A stretch of 64,000 bases of DNA from Acidimicrobiia bacterium (GCA_027494115.1 JAOSJL010000001.1:2597937-2661936); one strand, 5' to 3'. Shown: positions 7,691-17,620, counted from the first letter of the stretch. Notes: a model not told the origin generated them from the sequence alone. Translations and numbers: made by a program.

Positions 7691-10482
7691 CCCCTCACGA
7701 GGTCCTCGACGAACTGCTCGGGATCTGCGACGAATGCGTCATGACAGCCCTCCGAGCAGAAGAAGAACTCACGATCGTTGTGCTGAGCGTGGAGCGCCGT
7801 CGCCGGATCGACGGTCATCCCACACACAGGATCAGTGACCGCCGGCGTCGGCGCGTCCTCGTCTTCTGTTGCCGTCTCGACGGCGGGCTCCGCGATCATC
7901 GCCTCCGCATCGGGAAGCGGTACCGCGTGCCACCGCCGGAGGCGGTTGGCGTTGGCAACCACCGACAGCGAGCTCGCCGCCATCGCCGCCGCGGCGATGA
8001 TCGGGCTCAGTCGGATCCCGAAGAACGGGTACAGCACGCCGGCGGCGATCGGGATCCCGACCGCGTTGTAGACGAACGCGAAGAACAGGTTCTGGCGGAT
8101 GTTGTGCATCGTCGCCCGGCTCAGGGTGATCGCCGTGACCACGCCGGTCACCGCGCCCGAAATGAGCGTGACATCCGAGGATTCGATCGCGACGTCGGTC
8201 CCGGTACCGATCGCGAAGCCGACATCGGACTGGGCGAGTGCAGGAGCGTCGTTGATGCCGTCGCCGACCATCGCCACGGCCTTGTCCTCTCCCTGCAGCC
8301 GGCGGATCTCATGTGCCTTGTGGTCCGGGAGGACCTCGGCCAGTACCCGACCGATCCCGACCTCACGAGCGATCGCCGCGGCCGTACGGCGATTGTCTCC
8401 CGTCATCATCACGACCTCGACGCCCAGGCGCGTGAGTGCGGCGACGGCCGACACCGAATCGTCCTTGAGCGTGTCGGCCACAGCGACGACGCCGGCCGGC
8501 CGGCCGTCGAGCGCTGCGAGCATCGGAGTCTTGCCCTCTTCGGAGAGACGATCCGCGACCGACTGGAGTTCGGTCGGCTCCACGCCGGAGTCGTCCAGGA
8601 GTCGGCTGCTGCCGACGAGGACCTCGCGACCCTCCACGGTCGCTCGGATGCCTTTGCCCGTCACCGAGTCGAATCCCTCCGGTTCGGTCAACTCCAGTGA
8701 GCGCTCGCGTGCGCCCCGGACGATCGCCTCACCGAGCGGGTGCTCGGATGAGCGTTCCGCCGAGGCGACGAGACCGAGCAACTCGTCGGGGTCGAAGCTG
8801 CCGACGGGCACGACATCGGTGAGCGCGGGCTCTCCTCGGGTGAGCGTGCCGGTCTTGTCGAGCACGATCGTGTCGAGCTTCTGCGCCTTCTCCAGCGCTT
8901 CTGCGGAGCGGATCAGGATGCCGTGCTGGGCACCCTTCCCGGTGCCGACCATGACCGACAGGGGGGTCGCGAGCCCCAGCGCGCACGGGCAGGCGATGAT
9001 GAGCACCGCCACCGCGCTGACGAGAGCGAAGGTGATCGCGGGCTCGGGCCCGACGACGAACCAGGTGGCAAAGGTCCCGAGCGCGATGAACATCACAGCC
9101 GGGACGAAGTAGCTCGAGACCAGATCGGCGAGCCGCTGGATCGGAGCCTTCGACGCCTGCGCTTCCTCGACGAGGCGAACGATCTGGGCGAGCATCGTGT
9201 CAGCGCCGACCTTGGTGGCCCGGAGACGGAAGGCGCCGGTCTGGTTGATGGTGGCTCCCACGACGGTGTCGCCCACGTCCTTGGTGACCGGAATGGACTC
9301 ACCCGTGACCATCGACTCGTCGAGCGTGGAGCGACCCTGCACGATCTCCCCGTCGACCGGGACCTTCTCCCCCGGTCGTACGATCACTTCGTCGCCGACG
9401 ACGACGTCCTCGACGGGAACCTCGCGTTCCTCGCCGTCGTGCACGACCCGGGCCGTCCGGGCCTGGAGGCCGATGAGCTCGCGGATCGCCTCGCCGGTCC
9501 CTGCCTTGGCGCGGACCTCGAGGAGCCGACCGAGGAGGATCAGAGTGATGATGACCCCGACGGCCTCGTAGTAGACGTCACGGACCTCCGACGGCAGCAG
9601 CCCGGGTGCCACAGTGACCAGCACGCTGTATCCGAACGCAGCGCTCGTACCGACCGTGATGAGGGTGTTCATGTCGGCCGTGCGGTGCCGCAACGTGAGC
9701 CAGCCGATCCGGTGGATCGGCCAGCCCGCGTAGAACATCACCGGGGCGATCAGGGCGAGCTGGACCCAGCGGTTCAGTAGTACCGACGGTACCCAGGTCA
9801 CATGGAAGAGCTCGTGGGCCATCACCGCGAACGCGATCGGGGCGCTCAGAATCGCACCGACGAGCACTCGGCGAGAGAGGTCCGCAATCTCGGCCTGGCG
9901 AGCAGCGGCTTCTTCGTCTTCTTCGGTTTCGAGTTCGCCGCTGGTGTCGCTCGTTATGCCGTGCCAGCTCCCGTCGACCTCGACGCCCGCGCCGACGTCC
10001 ACCGTCGGGATCTCGTCGTGCTCGTGAGCAAGCGCGTCGGTCTCGGGCGGCTCGACGCCGGCATCGGCCTGCGCATCGACGTCGTCGACGTCTGCTCCGA
10101 CACCGTCGCTGGTTTCGACGACGAGAGTCCCGTGGACCATGTTCATGCCGCAAGCGAAGCCGAACTCCCCCGCCCGTTCGGGTGTGAACTCGACGGTGGC
10201 GGTCCCGAACGCCGGGAGCGCCTTGCTCACCCCGAAATCGGGGAACAGGACCCGCGAGGTGCAGTCGCCGCTCTCCTGGCGATCGAAGGTGAGGCGCAGC
10301 GGGACGCCCTCCCGAACAAGGATCCGATCCGGTGAGTAGCCACCCTTGACCGTGATCTCGACTTCTTGGACACCACCTCGGATCGCTGCTCGGCCCGCGT
10401 GTTTCGGTCCGAAGAAGAACCAGGCCAGAAACCCGGCCGTGGCGATCGTTCCGACGATCACGCCTACCTCGGCGATTCCCAT
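7687..10482 (-). CDS. Copper P1B-type ATPase with N-terminal cupredoxin and C-terminal YHS domain
   Basis: A 931-residue ATPase that pumps copper across the membrane. A single N-terminal helix (6-25) is followed by a cupredoxin-like domain (about 39-124) with the ligand cluster [10 protein letters not shown] and an acidic His-bearing linker (about 125-195). The ATPase core has the membrane metal site Cys498-Pro-Cys500 ([10 protein letters not shown]), the phosphorylated Asp542 (DKTGTLT), an SEHPLGEAI motif and the hinge [14 protein letters not shown]-terminal YHS/TRASH-like metal domain (about 885-925: [22 protein letters not shown]) closes it. The usual N-terminal heavy-metal-associated domains are absent, replaced by cupredoxin and YHS. 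First gene of the csoR operon. Confidence 0.9.
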   Translation of the reverse strand: MGIAEVGVIVGTIATAGFLAWFFFGPKHAGRAAIRGGVQEVEITVKGGYSPDRILVREGVPLRLTFDRQESGDCTSRVLFPDFGVSKALPAFGTATVEFTPERAGEFGFACGMNMVHGTLVVETSDGVGADVDDVDAQADAGVEPPETDALAHEHDEIPTVDVGAGVEVDGSWHGITSDTSGELETEEDEEAAARQAEIADLSRRVLVGAILSAPIAFAVMAHELFHVTWVPSVLLNRWVQLALIAPVMFYAGWPIHRIGWLTLRHRTADMNTLITVGTSAAFGYSVLVTVAPGLLPSEVRDVYYEAVGVIITLILLGRLLEVRAKAGTGEAIRELIGLQARTARVVHDGEEREVPVEDVVVGDEVIVRPGEKVPVDGEIVQGRSTLDESMVTGESIPVTKDVGDTVVGATINQTGAFRLRATKVGADTMLAQIVRLVEEAQASKAPIQRLADLVSSYFVPAVMFIALGTFATWFVVGPEPAITFALVSAVAVLIIACPCALGLATPLSVMVGTGKGAQHGILIRSAEALEKAQKLDTIVLDKTGTLTRGEPALTDVVPVGSFDPDELLGLVASAERSSEHPLGEAIVRGARERSLELTEPEGFDSVTGKGIRATVEGREVLVGSSRLLDDSGVEPTELQSVADRLSEEGKTPMLAALDGRPAGVVAVADTLKDDSVSAVAALTRLGVEVVMMTGDNRRTAAAIAREVGIGRVLAEVLPDHKAHEIRRLQGEDKAVAMVGDGINDAPALAQSDVGFAIGTGTDVAIESSDVTLISGAVTGVVTAITLSRATMHNIRQNLFFAFVYNAVGIPIAAGVLYPFFGIRLSPIIAAAAMAASSLSVVANANRLRRWHAVPLPDAEAMIAEPAVETATEDEDAPTPAVTDPVCGMTVDPATALHAQHNDREFFFCSEGCHDAFVADPEQFVEDLVRG

Positions 10483-10521
10483 GGTGATGCTCCCGTATTC
10501 CGTTCGCTACCGGGCCCACCC

Positions 10522-10536
10522 TACCCCCCGGGGGGA
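10522..10536. promoter_or_regulatory. Candidate CsoR operator 1
   Basis: TACCCCCCGGGGGGA is an almost perfect dyad 40 bp upstream of the copper ATPase start. CsoR proteins are known to bind G/C-run inverted repeats of this general form. Its position suggests autoregulation of the ATPase-SHOCT-csoR operon. Confidence 0.6.
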
Positions 10537-10585
10537 GCCAATTCCAGTCACTTCCGCCTGCCGTGATACTCACTTTCCCCACTTG

Positions 10586-10598
10586 ACCCCCCGGGGGA
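10586..10598. promoter_or_regulatory. Candidate CsoR operator 2
   Basis: ACCCCCCGGGGGA repeats the core of the box at 10522-10536, 64 bp away and 37 bp before the ABC-transporter start. This suggests that the divergent ABC/cyclase operon answers to the same copper repressor. Confidence 0.55.
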
Positions 10599-10634
10599 GG
10601 GGGGCTACGGTGCTGCCTGAACAGGAGGCCCACG

Positions 10635-11329
10635 ATGAGCCTGACGGCTGAACCGCAACACGCCCCATCGTCGGGGACCGAGCTACCCGACGAGCACTCG
10701 CCCGTACTGGAGGCACAAGGGATCATCAAGTCCTACCGGACGGGCTTGTGGCCACGGCGGCGCACGCTCAGAGTCCTTCGAGGCGCCGACGTCACGCTGC
10801 GACCCGGCGAGGTCGTCGGTCTCGTGGGCGAGAACGGCTCGGGCAAGAGCACACTCATGAACATCATCGTGGGTGCGCTCACCCGCGACGGGGGACGGTA
10901 CGGATCCAGGGGCGGATGGGGTACTGCCCACAGACACCGGTCCTCTACGAACGGCTGACGTGCGACGAGCACTTCGAGCTGTTCGGACGCGCCTACGGAC
11001 TCGACCGCACCGCCGCCACCGAAGCCCGAGACCCCATCTACGACGCGCTCGGCTTCGGCAACTGGTCGCGAGCCCGCGTCGAGGAGCTGTCGGGCGGGAC
11101 GCGCGCCAAGCTCAACCTCGGGCTTGCCCTCCTTCCCGACCCCGAGCTGCTGCTCCTGGATGAGCCCTACGCCGGCTTCGATTGGGACACATACCTGCGC
11201 TTCTGGGAGCTGACCCGAGAGCGACGCGAGGCGGGGAGGAGCGTGCTCATCATCAGCCACTTCGTCACCGACGAAGAACGCTTCGATCGAATCGTGCACC
11301 TGCGCGACGGCCGGACGGTCGAGCGGTGA
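10635..11329 (+). CDS. ABC transporter ATP-binding protein (frame broken in G-run 10890-10894)
   Basis: About 231 residues after repair. Walker A is GENGSGKST, the signature LSGGTRAKLNLGLAL, Walker B LLLLDEPYAGFD, and the switch His is in IISHF. Together with the permease that overlaps its end (GTGA) it makes a two-component ABC-2-type transporter in the style of NosF/NosY or drug exporters. The frame changes inside the five-G run 10890-10894 (TRDGG, then TVRIQGRMGYCPQ); adding one G restores the protein. The ATG 10635 follows AGGAGG. Its position next to a CsoR-like box and the copper operon suggests induction by copper. The substrate is unknown. Confidence 0.8.
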
Positions 11330-12815
11330 CCGCACTGCTCACGCGCCGCTACCTGGTCGAATACGGCCGGCGACCGATGAACGTCGTGCTGCTCGCTGTC
11401 GTGCCGATCGTGTTCGTCACACTGTCCGCGGGGCGATCGTGGATTTCGCCGAGGTCTTCGGAGGCCTAGGCGACCGGGGTTCACTCGAGGCCGCCACCGC
11501 CGGATGGGCTGCCGCATTCATCGCCGGTGTCGCCGGCTTCTTCCACGTCACGGGGTCGCGTGCTGCCGATCGGCGGATCGCGGCCGCGGGTGCCGGTAGC
11601 GGTGCAGTGGTCACCGCGCGGATGCTCTCCGCGCTCGCCCTCGCCACCGTCGCCGTCGCCGGGTCGCTGCTGGCCCTTGCGCTCCGAGCTGGCATCTCGG
11701 ACCTCGCGCTTGCTGTGGGAGCGACGGCGATGTTCGCGCTCATCTACCTGGCGATCGGTGTCACCGTCGGCGCAGTGGTCCACTCGGAGGTCAACGGATC
11801 ACTCATCATCATCTTCGTATGGATGTTCGACGTATTCCTCGGCCCGACCATGGGTGGTTCCGACGTCGCGGTGCTCCGCCTGCTCCCGACACACTTCCCC
11901 ACACTCGTCATGATCGACGCGCACACTGGCCACGCCGGACCACTCGGCGATCTGGGGGCCTCGCTGTTCTGGACGCTCGGCGCACTCGGACTCGCCTGGT
12001 GGGCTCTCGCCGCATCCACACGTCCGGCGCGCATTAGCACCCGCGCGAGATCAGAATCCTGGGCTCGCTTCTTCGCGGCACTCCGCTACGGCTTCCGCGA
12101 GTACCGACGCAACGTGGCGCTCTGGGTCCTCCTCGTCGGTCTCCCGATCTTCTTCATCACCGCAGCGATCGCCGTGACCCCACCCGATCCGACACCCGTG
12201 AGCCTCACCGAAGGCGGGACGAGAGCGATCGAGATCCTGTCGATGACGGAAGTCCACGGAGCGATCATGGTGCCGATCACAGTCGCGTTCCTCGCCGGCC
12301 TGGCGGGCATGTTCGTGGTGCTCGACTCGGCAGAGGGTGACCACCGCCTCGTGCTCGCCGGGTTCCGGACCCTCGAAGCGCTCGGTGCCCGCCTCGGCAT
12401 CATCGCCTTCGCTGCGCTTCTTGCAACCGGCGTGTCGTTGCTGATCACCGCCCGCGACTTCACGCCCGACGTGTGGCTCACATTCGCCGCGGCAACCGCT
12501 CTCGTCGCGCTCACCTACGGGATGATCGGCGTCATCGTCGGCATCCTCTTCGGTCGCATCGGCGGCCTCTACGTCATGTTCCTGCTCCCGTTCGTCGACG
12601 TCGGCCTGGCCCAGAACACGATGTTCAGCGCCGCGCCGCCGGATTGGGCCCGGTTCATGCCCGGCTACGGTGCCGTCCAGGTCCTCATGGACGGAGCGTT
12701 CACACCCGGCTTCGACACGCGCTTTGCTCTCGGGCTCGCCATCGTGTGGCTCATGGCGATCACCGTCGTCGCTGCGGGCACCTTCCACCGCGTGGCTGCG
12801 CCACGACGGGCATGA
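11326..12815 (+). CDS. ABC-2-type permease (frame broken in G-run 11430-11433)
   Basis: About 496 residues after repair, with some ten to twelve hydrophobic helices arranged as two similar halves. The first half begins TRRYLVEYGRRPMNVVLLAV and the second ARFFAALRYGFREYRRNVAL, each a basic elbow helix followed by six membrane spans. This looks like an internal duplication of an ABC-2 permease. The GTG start overlaps the ATPase stop. The frame shifts at GCGGGGCG (11430-11433), where one missing G separates FVTLSAG from AIVDFAEVFGG. The stop overlaps the start of the cyclase gene (ATGA), so the operon is tightly coupled. Confidence 0.75.
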
Positions 12816-13496
12816 CGACCGAACCCGCGACCGTCAGAGACCATGAGGTGATGCACGATCGAACGTTCGCCTTCGTTGACCTTGCCGGGTTCACAGCCCT
12901 CACCGAGGCCCACGGGGACGACGAGGCCGCGGACCTCGTGGCGCGGTTCGTGGGCCTGACCCGGTCGGTCCTCAAGCCGGACGACCAACTCGTCAAGTCC
13001 ATCGGCGACGCGGTGATGCTCGCCTTCCTCATGCCCGACTCTGCCCTCTCGGCATTGAAGCGCCTCATCGAGCGATGTCAGGAGGAGCCCGGATTCCCCT
13101 CGCCGCGCGCCGGCCTCCACCGCGGGACCGCGGCCCCGCTCGACGACGACTGGATCGGACACACCGTCAACGTTGCCTCCCGAGTCGCCGACCAGGCGCG
13201 GCGGTCAGGTGCTGGCGACCTCGTTTGTAGCGGGCGTGGCGCGGGAACTGGGCCTCCCCGCGACCGCTCTCGGCTCCTTCGAGTTCCGAAACGTGGTCGA
13301 CCGGGTAGAGCTCTGGGAGATCGGACTTGCGGAATCCGCATGCTGCTGGTTCACCGACCCCGTGTGCCGCATGCGCGTGGAAAGGAACACGGCGGCGGGG
13401 CGGCTCCGGTACGCAGAGAAGGACTGGTGGTTCTGCTCGCTCGAATGCGCGAGCGCGTTCGCTCGGTATCCCAAACGCTACGCGGTCGAGCGATGA
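12812..13496 (+). CDS. Class III nucleotide cyclase domain fused to a YHS metal-binding domain (frame broken near 13200)
   Basis: The first about 165 residues form a class III adenylate/guanylate cyclase fold: FVDLAGFTALTEAHGD (metal-binding Asp), LVKSIGDAVMLAF, PRAGLHRGTA and GHTVNVASRVADQA. The frame changes near 13195-13206; the continuing frame gives GQVLATSFVAGVARELG, the expected next cyclase segment. The last about 45 residues are a YHS domain: TDPVCRMRVERN, then WWFCSLECASAFARYP. Fusing a cyclase to this metal-binding module suggests control by copper or another metal, or use of the cyclase fold only as a sensor. The start overlaps the permease stop; an internal ATG at 12851 is an alternative. 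Last overlapping gene of the ABC operon. Confidence 0.75.
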
Positions 13497-13546
13497 ACCG
13501 TCCTTGCGCCCGTCGAGATCGCCTTCGGACATCAAGGAGCTGACTC

Positions 13547-14137
13547 ATGCCGACGATGTCCCGTATCGAGCAGGCGTTCTGTCGGAGTGCTCCTTGGCGG
13601 GCATTCGCGAAGCGTTCAGTGCTGCCGTGGGCCCTCGCGGACGAGGCGCTCTCCGGCGACGTGCTCGAGATCGGATCCGGGAGCGGCGCGATGGCCGCTG
13701 CGGTGCTCGAGCGGTTTCCTGATGTCCGGCTGATTGCGACCGACGCCGACCCGGCCATGGTCGACGCCGCGACCTCTCGCCTCGCGAGGTACGGGGATCG
13801 AGTCGAGATCCGCCAGGTCGACTCCACAAGCCTTGAGTTCGACGACGATTGTTTCGATGCCGTCCTCTCGTTTCTCATGCTCCACCACGTGATGAGGTGG
13901 GAGCGGGCCCTCGTCGAAGCGATTCGGGTCCTCCGACCCGGCGGTGTCCTCGTCGGATACGACCTACTCGAAACGCCGCCGGCGCGGTTCATCCACGGCG
14001 TCGACGGCTCCGCCCATCGCCTCTTCAGACTCCCCGAGCTACGCGCCGCTGTCGCCGACCTTCCCGTGGAGGTGCCCGATCTCGCCTCCTGCTTCGGTGG
14101 CATCGTTACGCAGTTTCGCCTCCGCAAGGTGAAGTAG
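13547..14137 (+). CDS. Class I SAM-dependent methyltransferase
   Basis: A 196-residue methyltransferase. Motif I is VLEIGSGSGAMAAAVL (residues of about 39-54), an acidic residue ending strand beta-2 is in LIATDADPAMVDAA, and motif IV is FDAVLSFLMLHHV. The fold is typical of small-molecule methyltransferases (Methyltransf_11/25). The ATG follows CAAGGAGCTGACTC. It lies 50 bp after the cyclase-YHS gene, so it may belong to the same operon. The substrate cannot be deduced. Confidence 0.8.
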   Translation: MPTMSRIEQAFCRSAPWRAFAKRSVLPWALADEALSGDVLEIGSGSGAMAAAVLERFPDVRLIATDADPAMVDAATSRLARYGDRVEIRQVDSTSLEFDDDCFDAVLSFLMLHHVMRWERALVEAIRVLRPGGVLVGYDLLETPPARFIHGVDGSAHRLFRLPELRAAVADLPVEVPDLASCFGGIVTQFRLRKVK

Positions 14138-14214
14138 CCCTGGCGGTGGACGAGTCGAGCCGGTCGTCGTCCGACCTGGCGTCGCACGCCTGGCAATAGG
14201 CCGCTCACCGTGGC

Positions 14215-14718
14215 TCATACCGCGTCGCGACCGCCCTCGTTTGAGCTGTTCCACGCGACCATCACACCGATCAACAAGAAGGCATCGGCAAGGTTGAAGG
14301 TCGGTCCGGACGACCACGTGATCCAGTCCACGACTGCGGCCTCGGGGAAGCCCCCTCGCTCAATGAGTCGGTCCGCTACGTTTCCCAGTGCGCCCCCGAT
14401 CGCCAGGCCCAAACCGACCGCACGCGAAGCACTCGCTGTCGGCAACGCGCGCACCGACGCGATCAGGAGCACCGTCGTGGCGACGAAAACGACCCAAACG
14501 GGGGCGGGAATCCCGAGGAGGATTCCCCGATTCGCGACGAGCCGAAAGGAGAAAGGGCCAAGGACGTCGACCGGTCCGTCAGCCAACCAACGCAACGCGA
14601 ACGCCTTGCTGATCTGATCCACGAGCAATGCGGCAGCGGCGATTCCCAGGGCGATCGAGGCTGCACGCGATGAGCTCCGATCCGCCGCCGGAGACGTTGC
14701 GACGTCTTGATCTCTCAT
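14215..14718 (-). CDS. lspA: Signal peptidase II (prolipoprotein signal peptidase)
   Basis: A 167-residue integral membrane aspartyl protease that removes signal peptides from lipid-modified prolipoproteins. Four membrane helices are visible. The diagnostic segments are DQISKAFALRW (helix 1 end), GGALGNVADRL with catalytic Asp116, and VVDWITWSSGPTFNLADAF with catalytic Asp145. Length is normal for the family. The N-terminus carries a short Ser/Arg-rich tail before helix 1. It fits a genome with many lipobox proteins in this window alone. It is divergent from ccdA, and the gap holds a BlaI-like motif. Confidence 0.9.
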   Translation of the reverse strand: MRDQDVATSPAADRSSSRAASIALGIAAAALLVDQISKAFALRWLADGPVDVLGPFSFRLVANRGILLGIPAPVWVVFVATTVLLIASVRALPTASASRAVGLGLAIGGALGNVADRLIERGGFPEAAVVDWITWSSGPTFNLADAFLLIGVMVAWNSSNEGGRDAV

Positions 14719-14760
14719 CGTGGCTCAGTCATTGTGAGTTGCCCGCACGGCCAGTGATTC

Positions 14761-14774
14761 TACGACAACATGTC
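14761..14774. promoter_or_regulatory. BlaI-like operator motif, copy 1
   Basis: TACGACAACATGTC, containing the dyad CGACA-N3-TGTCG (14763-14775), matches the motif at 17621-17634 in the pattern TAC-N-ACAA-N2-TGTC. It lies in the divergent region between lspA and ccdA, 43 bp before the lspA start. BlaI/MecI repressors are known to bind TACA-N-TGTA-like dyads. Confidence 0.4.
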
Positions 14775-14872
14775 GGCGATACGGCATCGGCTTCAGGCGA
14801 CGATCGCGACTGGCCGGCGCGACGAGGTCGAGGCGCAATGACGCCGCCTGACCTACTACGTTTCGTCGTTGA

Positions 14873-15601
14873 ATGGAGTATGTAGCACTCCCCGTGATCG
14901 CCATCGTGGCTGGAATGGTGTCGTTCAGCTCTCCTTGTGCGCTTCCCCTGGTACCGAGTTACCTGTCGTACGTTTCAGCGCTCCCCGTCTCGGAGCTCGG
15001 CCGAGCCGAGGCTCGGTCCACCACCTTGCGCGCCGCCCTGCTCTTCGTCTGCGGCTTCACGATCGTCTTCACACTGCTCGGTGTCTCGGTAGGGCTTCTG
15101 GGTTCGGCGCTCAACCGCAACCTCCCGCTCATCCTCAAGATCTCAGGAATCATCATCATCGTCATGGGCCTCGGAATGCTCGGGTTCGTGCGGATTCCGA
15201 TTTTCACTCGGGAACGACGCCTCGACCTCGCTCGCGTCCCGAGCGGTCCCAAAGCGGCACTGCCACTCGGGATGGCCTTCGCGTTCGGCTGGACACCGTG
15301 CATAGGCCCGGTCCTCGCCACGATCCTCGCGACTGCGTCAGCGACGCAGACCGCGGCATGGGGTGGTTTGCTCCTGGCTTTGTTCTCGATCGGGCTCGGG
15401 CTTCCCTTCGTCCTGCTCGCGCTCGGGTACGACCATGCGCGTGGTTCCCTGGGATGGCTCCGACGCCACGGGCGAACGGTCGAGCGACTCGGCGGAGCGA
15501 TGCTCGTGGTCGTTGGAGTCCTGTTCGTGACGGACGTGTGGAACTCCTTCTTCCTCCCACTACAGCGAAATTTCGCGAGGCTCGGTTGGCCTCCGATCTG
15601 A
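14873..15601 (+). CDS. ccdA: CcdA-type thiol-disulfide transporter
   Basis: A 242-residue membrane protein with six helices that moves reducing equivalents from cytoplasmic thioredoxin to proteins outside the membrane. Two conserved Cys are in symmetric positions: Cys22 (SFSSPCALPLVPSYLSY) and Cys143 (FGWTPCIGPVLA), the hallmark of CcdA/DsbD-beta. A TlpA-like thioredoxin follows after eight bases and is its likely partner. With the cytochrome c gene about 2 kb away this suggests a role in cytochrome c maturation or thiol repair outside the membrane. Confidence 0.9.
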   Translation: MEYVALPVIAIVAGMVSFSSPCALPLVPSYLSYVSALPVSELGRAEARSTTLRAALLFVCGFTIVFTLLGVSVGLLGSALNRNLPLILKISGIIIIVMGLGMLGFVRIPIFTRERRLDLARVPSGPKAALPLGMAFAFGWTPCIGPVLATILATASATQTAAWGGLLLALFSIGLGLPFVLLALGYDHARGSLGWLRRHGRTVERLGGAMLVVVGVLFVTDVWNSFFLPLQRNFARLGWPPI

Positions 15602-15609
15602 CGGGGCCG

Positions 15610-16242
15610 GTGCCCACGGGGCGGACGGGCCAACCGGACCGCCCTTCTGTTGACGCGCGACCCCGCCGAACGCGGCGACCCGTGCTTTGGGGGAGCATCG
15701 CCGTCGTCGTGGTCATCGTCGTGCCGATGGCATTCGTCCTGGGCAGCAGACTCGGCGAAGACCCCACTCTGGTGGATTCACCTCTGCTCGGCCGACCTGC
15801 ACCTACGTTCGACCTCGAGACGTTGGAAGGCGGGCGCATTCGCTCAGCGGACCTCGCGGGGGAACCTTTCGTCGTGAACTTCTGGGCTTCGTGGTGCATT
15901 CCGTGCCGGGAGGAGGCGCCTGCCCTTCGCGCGTTTGCGGAACGGTGGGCTGGATCGATCGAGGTCGTGGGTGTGGTGTGGAACGACTCCGTTGACGCGG
16001 CGCGGGAGTTCCGCGACGAGTTCGGTCTCACCTATCCGCAGGCTCTCGACCCGGGTGGACGAACAGCGCTGGACTACGGCGTTGCCGGAATCCCCGAGAC
16101 GTTTGTCGTCGACGCCGACGGAATCGTGAGGGCCAAGCTCATCGGAGCCGTCGGCGCCACGACGCTCGACGACCTGCTTCCCGACGTGCGCGCCGGACGA
16201 GAGGTCCAGGGGCGCAGCGACGCCTATGAGACATCCCGCTGA
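15610..16242 (+). CDS. TlpA/ResA/CcmG-like thioredoxin, membrane-anchored
   Basis: About 211 residues from the GTG 15610 (a TTG at 15586 overlapping ccdA is possible). A basic N-terminus and one transmembrane anchor (WGSIAVVVVIVVPMAFVLG) are followed by a thioredoxin fold of the AhpC/TSA-Redoxin type. The active site is WASWCIPCREEAP with Cys96 and Cys99, and the cis-Pro loop is GVAGIPETFVVD. It should reduce disulfides outside the membrane, such as those in apocytochrome c haem motifs, using electrons from the CcdA encoded just upstream. Confidence 0.85.
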   Translation: MPTGRTGQPDRPSVDARPRRTRRPVLWGSIAVVVVIVVPMAFVLGSRLGEDPTLVDSPLLGRPAPTFDLETLEGGRIRSADLAGEPFVVNFWASWCIPCREEAPALRAFAERWAGSIEVVGVVWNDSVDAAREFRDEFGLTYPQALDPGGRTALDYGVAGIPETFVVDADGIVRAKLIGAVGATTLDDLLPDVRAGREVQGRSDAYETSR

Positions 16243-16251
16243 ACAAGTTCG

Positions 16252-17180
16252 TCAGGAGTAGCAGTGGCCACCGAGCGCGAGCAGGTGATGGGCGTCCGTG
16301 ACCCAACCCGTCGCGACGGCGAAGGCGACGATGCCGAGAGCGGCCATGGGGGCGTAGGTGAGCATCCGAGCGCTACGAATCTCGAAGCTGCCATACCGGC
16401 TGAGGCTGCGGAGCCGGCCGGCGACGGACGCTACGACTTCAGGCTCGTCGGGTACGGCGCCGCAGAGAGCGATCGTATGGAGTGCAGCGCTGACCGGTAG
16501 AGGACCCTGCGATCTCTCTGCTGCCTTCTCGTCGGCCGAGCGTTCGACCTCGTCTCTCAGCACACGGGCGCTGCGCCGTGCTCCCGGAACGAACAAGAAG
16601 GCGTGCTCGACGACAACCGCGAGTTCGAGGAACCGATGATGCCGTAGCTGATGGTGTGCCATCTCGTGGCCGATCACCGCGTCGAGCTCGGCGGCGTCGA
16701 GGAGCTCGACGAGGCCGTCCGAGACAACGACCTGAGGCCGGGAACCTGGCACGCACAGAGCCATGACGCGGCTCGTCGGAACGGTGACGAGCTCATAGGA
16801 ACCCCTGTCCTCATGCCGGCCGAGCCACGCATCGACGTGAAGACGCGCGCGCCTGCATGCGCTCTCGAGACCGTGTACAGAGCCGTCGCCGGGATCCCGA
16901 CCGCGAGCACGGCGGCCAGCCATCCAAGGGCGGGACCGCCGGGAGTCACGTGGACGAGGATCTCCTCGCAGAGATGCGCGACCTGTGGGGTTCCCGCCGC
17001 ACGGAGCACGGTCGGAAGAGCGAGCATCACCAACCCCGCCTCAACCACGATCACACCCGACGTGAGAGCCGACGCTGCGACACGCGTGCTCTCAGCCGCA
17101 GGAAGAACGCCAAGCCGAGCCTGCATCCATCTCGGCGAGGCGACGAGCGCTACGCCCACAACGAGCAGAGCGATACTCAA
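16252..17180 (-). CDS. M56-family membrane metallopeptidase (BlaR1/MecR1-like; frame broken near 16860)
   Basis: About 310 residues after repair. Three N-terminal membrane helices (MSIALLVVGVALVASP; VIVVEAGLVMLALP; LGWLAAVLAVGIPAT) precede a zinc protease domain with AVIGHEMAHHQLRHH, whose HExxH binds zinc, and a C-terminal helix. There is no penicillin-binding sensor domain, so this is the short M56 type paired with BlaI in many actinomycetes. The frame changes near 16850-16870, between ALYTVSRA and the segment LHVDAWLGRHEDRGSYEL. The ATG overlaps the stop of the BlaI-type gene. It probably cleaves or relieves that repressor in response to an unknown signal. Confidence 0.8.
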
Positions 17181-17563
17181 GAGCGCCTCCCGCCACTCTG
17201 CCCACGCCGAAGCAGGTTGCGGAGCCGCCGAGTCTCGGCCGCATTCATGGAATCGACGAAGTGCCCGAGGGCCAATGATGGATCGCCCGCCTGCTCCAGA
17301 AGGTCGTGCATACGCTGAGCGGCCAATTCTTCGCGAGTCGCGACGGGCCGATACAGGTACTTCTTGCCTTGTCGACGCCGCTCGAGCAGACCCTTCTTCC
17401 AGAGCCGTACGAGAATCGTCATGACCGTCGAGTAGGCGAGGCGACGGCGTGGCGCAGAAACAGCCTGTTGGACCTCTGCCGGGGCGAGCCAGTCCTCCTC
17501 GTCCCAGAGAACGTCCATCACCTCTGCCTCGAGTTCGCCGCGCTCTCGTCGCTTCACCGTCAC
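17177..17563 (-). CDS. BlaI/MecI/CopY-family transcriptional repressor
   Basis: A 128-residue penicillinase-repressor-family protein. A winged helix-turn-helix occupies residues of about 5-75 (LEAEVMDVLWDEEDWLAPAEVQ; RRLAYSTVMTILVRLWKKGLLERR; GKKYLYRPVATREE), followed by a C-terminal dimerisation helix pair. Such repressors are inactivated by cleavage through the partnered M56 protease, encoded immediately downstream with overlapping ends. The region upstream holds a dyad TACTACAAGTTGTC, which is probably its own operator and may also control the divergent cytochrome c gene. Confidence 0.9.
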   Translation of the reverse strand: MTVKRRERGELEAEVMDVLWDEEDWLAPAEVQQAVSAPRRRLAYSTVMTILVRLWKKGLLERRRQGKKYLYRPVATREELAAQRMHDLLEQAGDPSLALGHFVDSMNAAETRRLRNLLRRGQSGGRRS

Positions 17564-17620
17564 ATCACTTCCGGGGTATCCATCCTGCGATTGTGTCCTA
17601 CGGAGCCCGAGAACGCTAGC

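Noticed and set aside
10890..10894. Programmed ribosomal frameshift in the ABC ATPase
   Set aside because: There is no slippery heptamer with a downstream structure that I can see, and similar breaks in G/C runs occur across the window in unrelated genes, so sequencing error is simpler.
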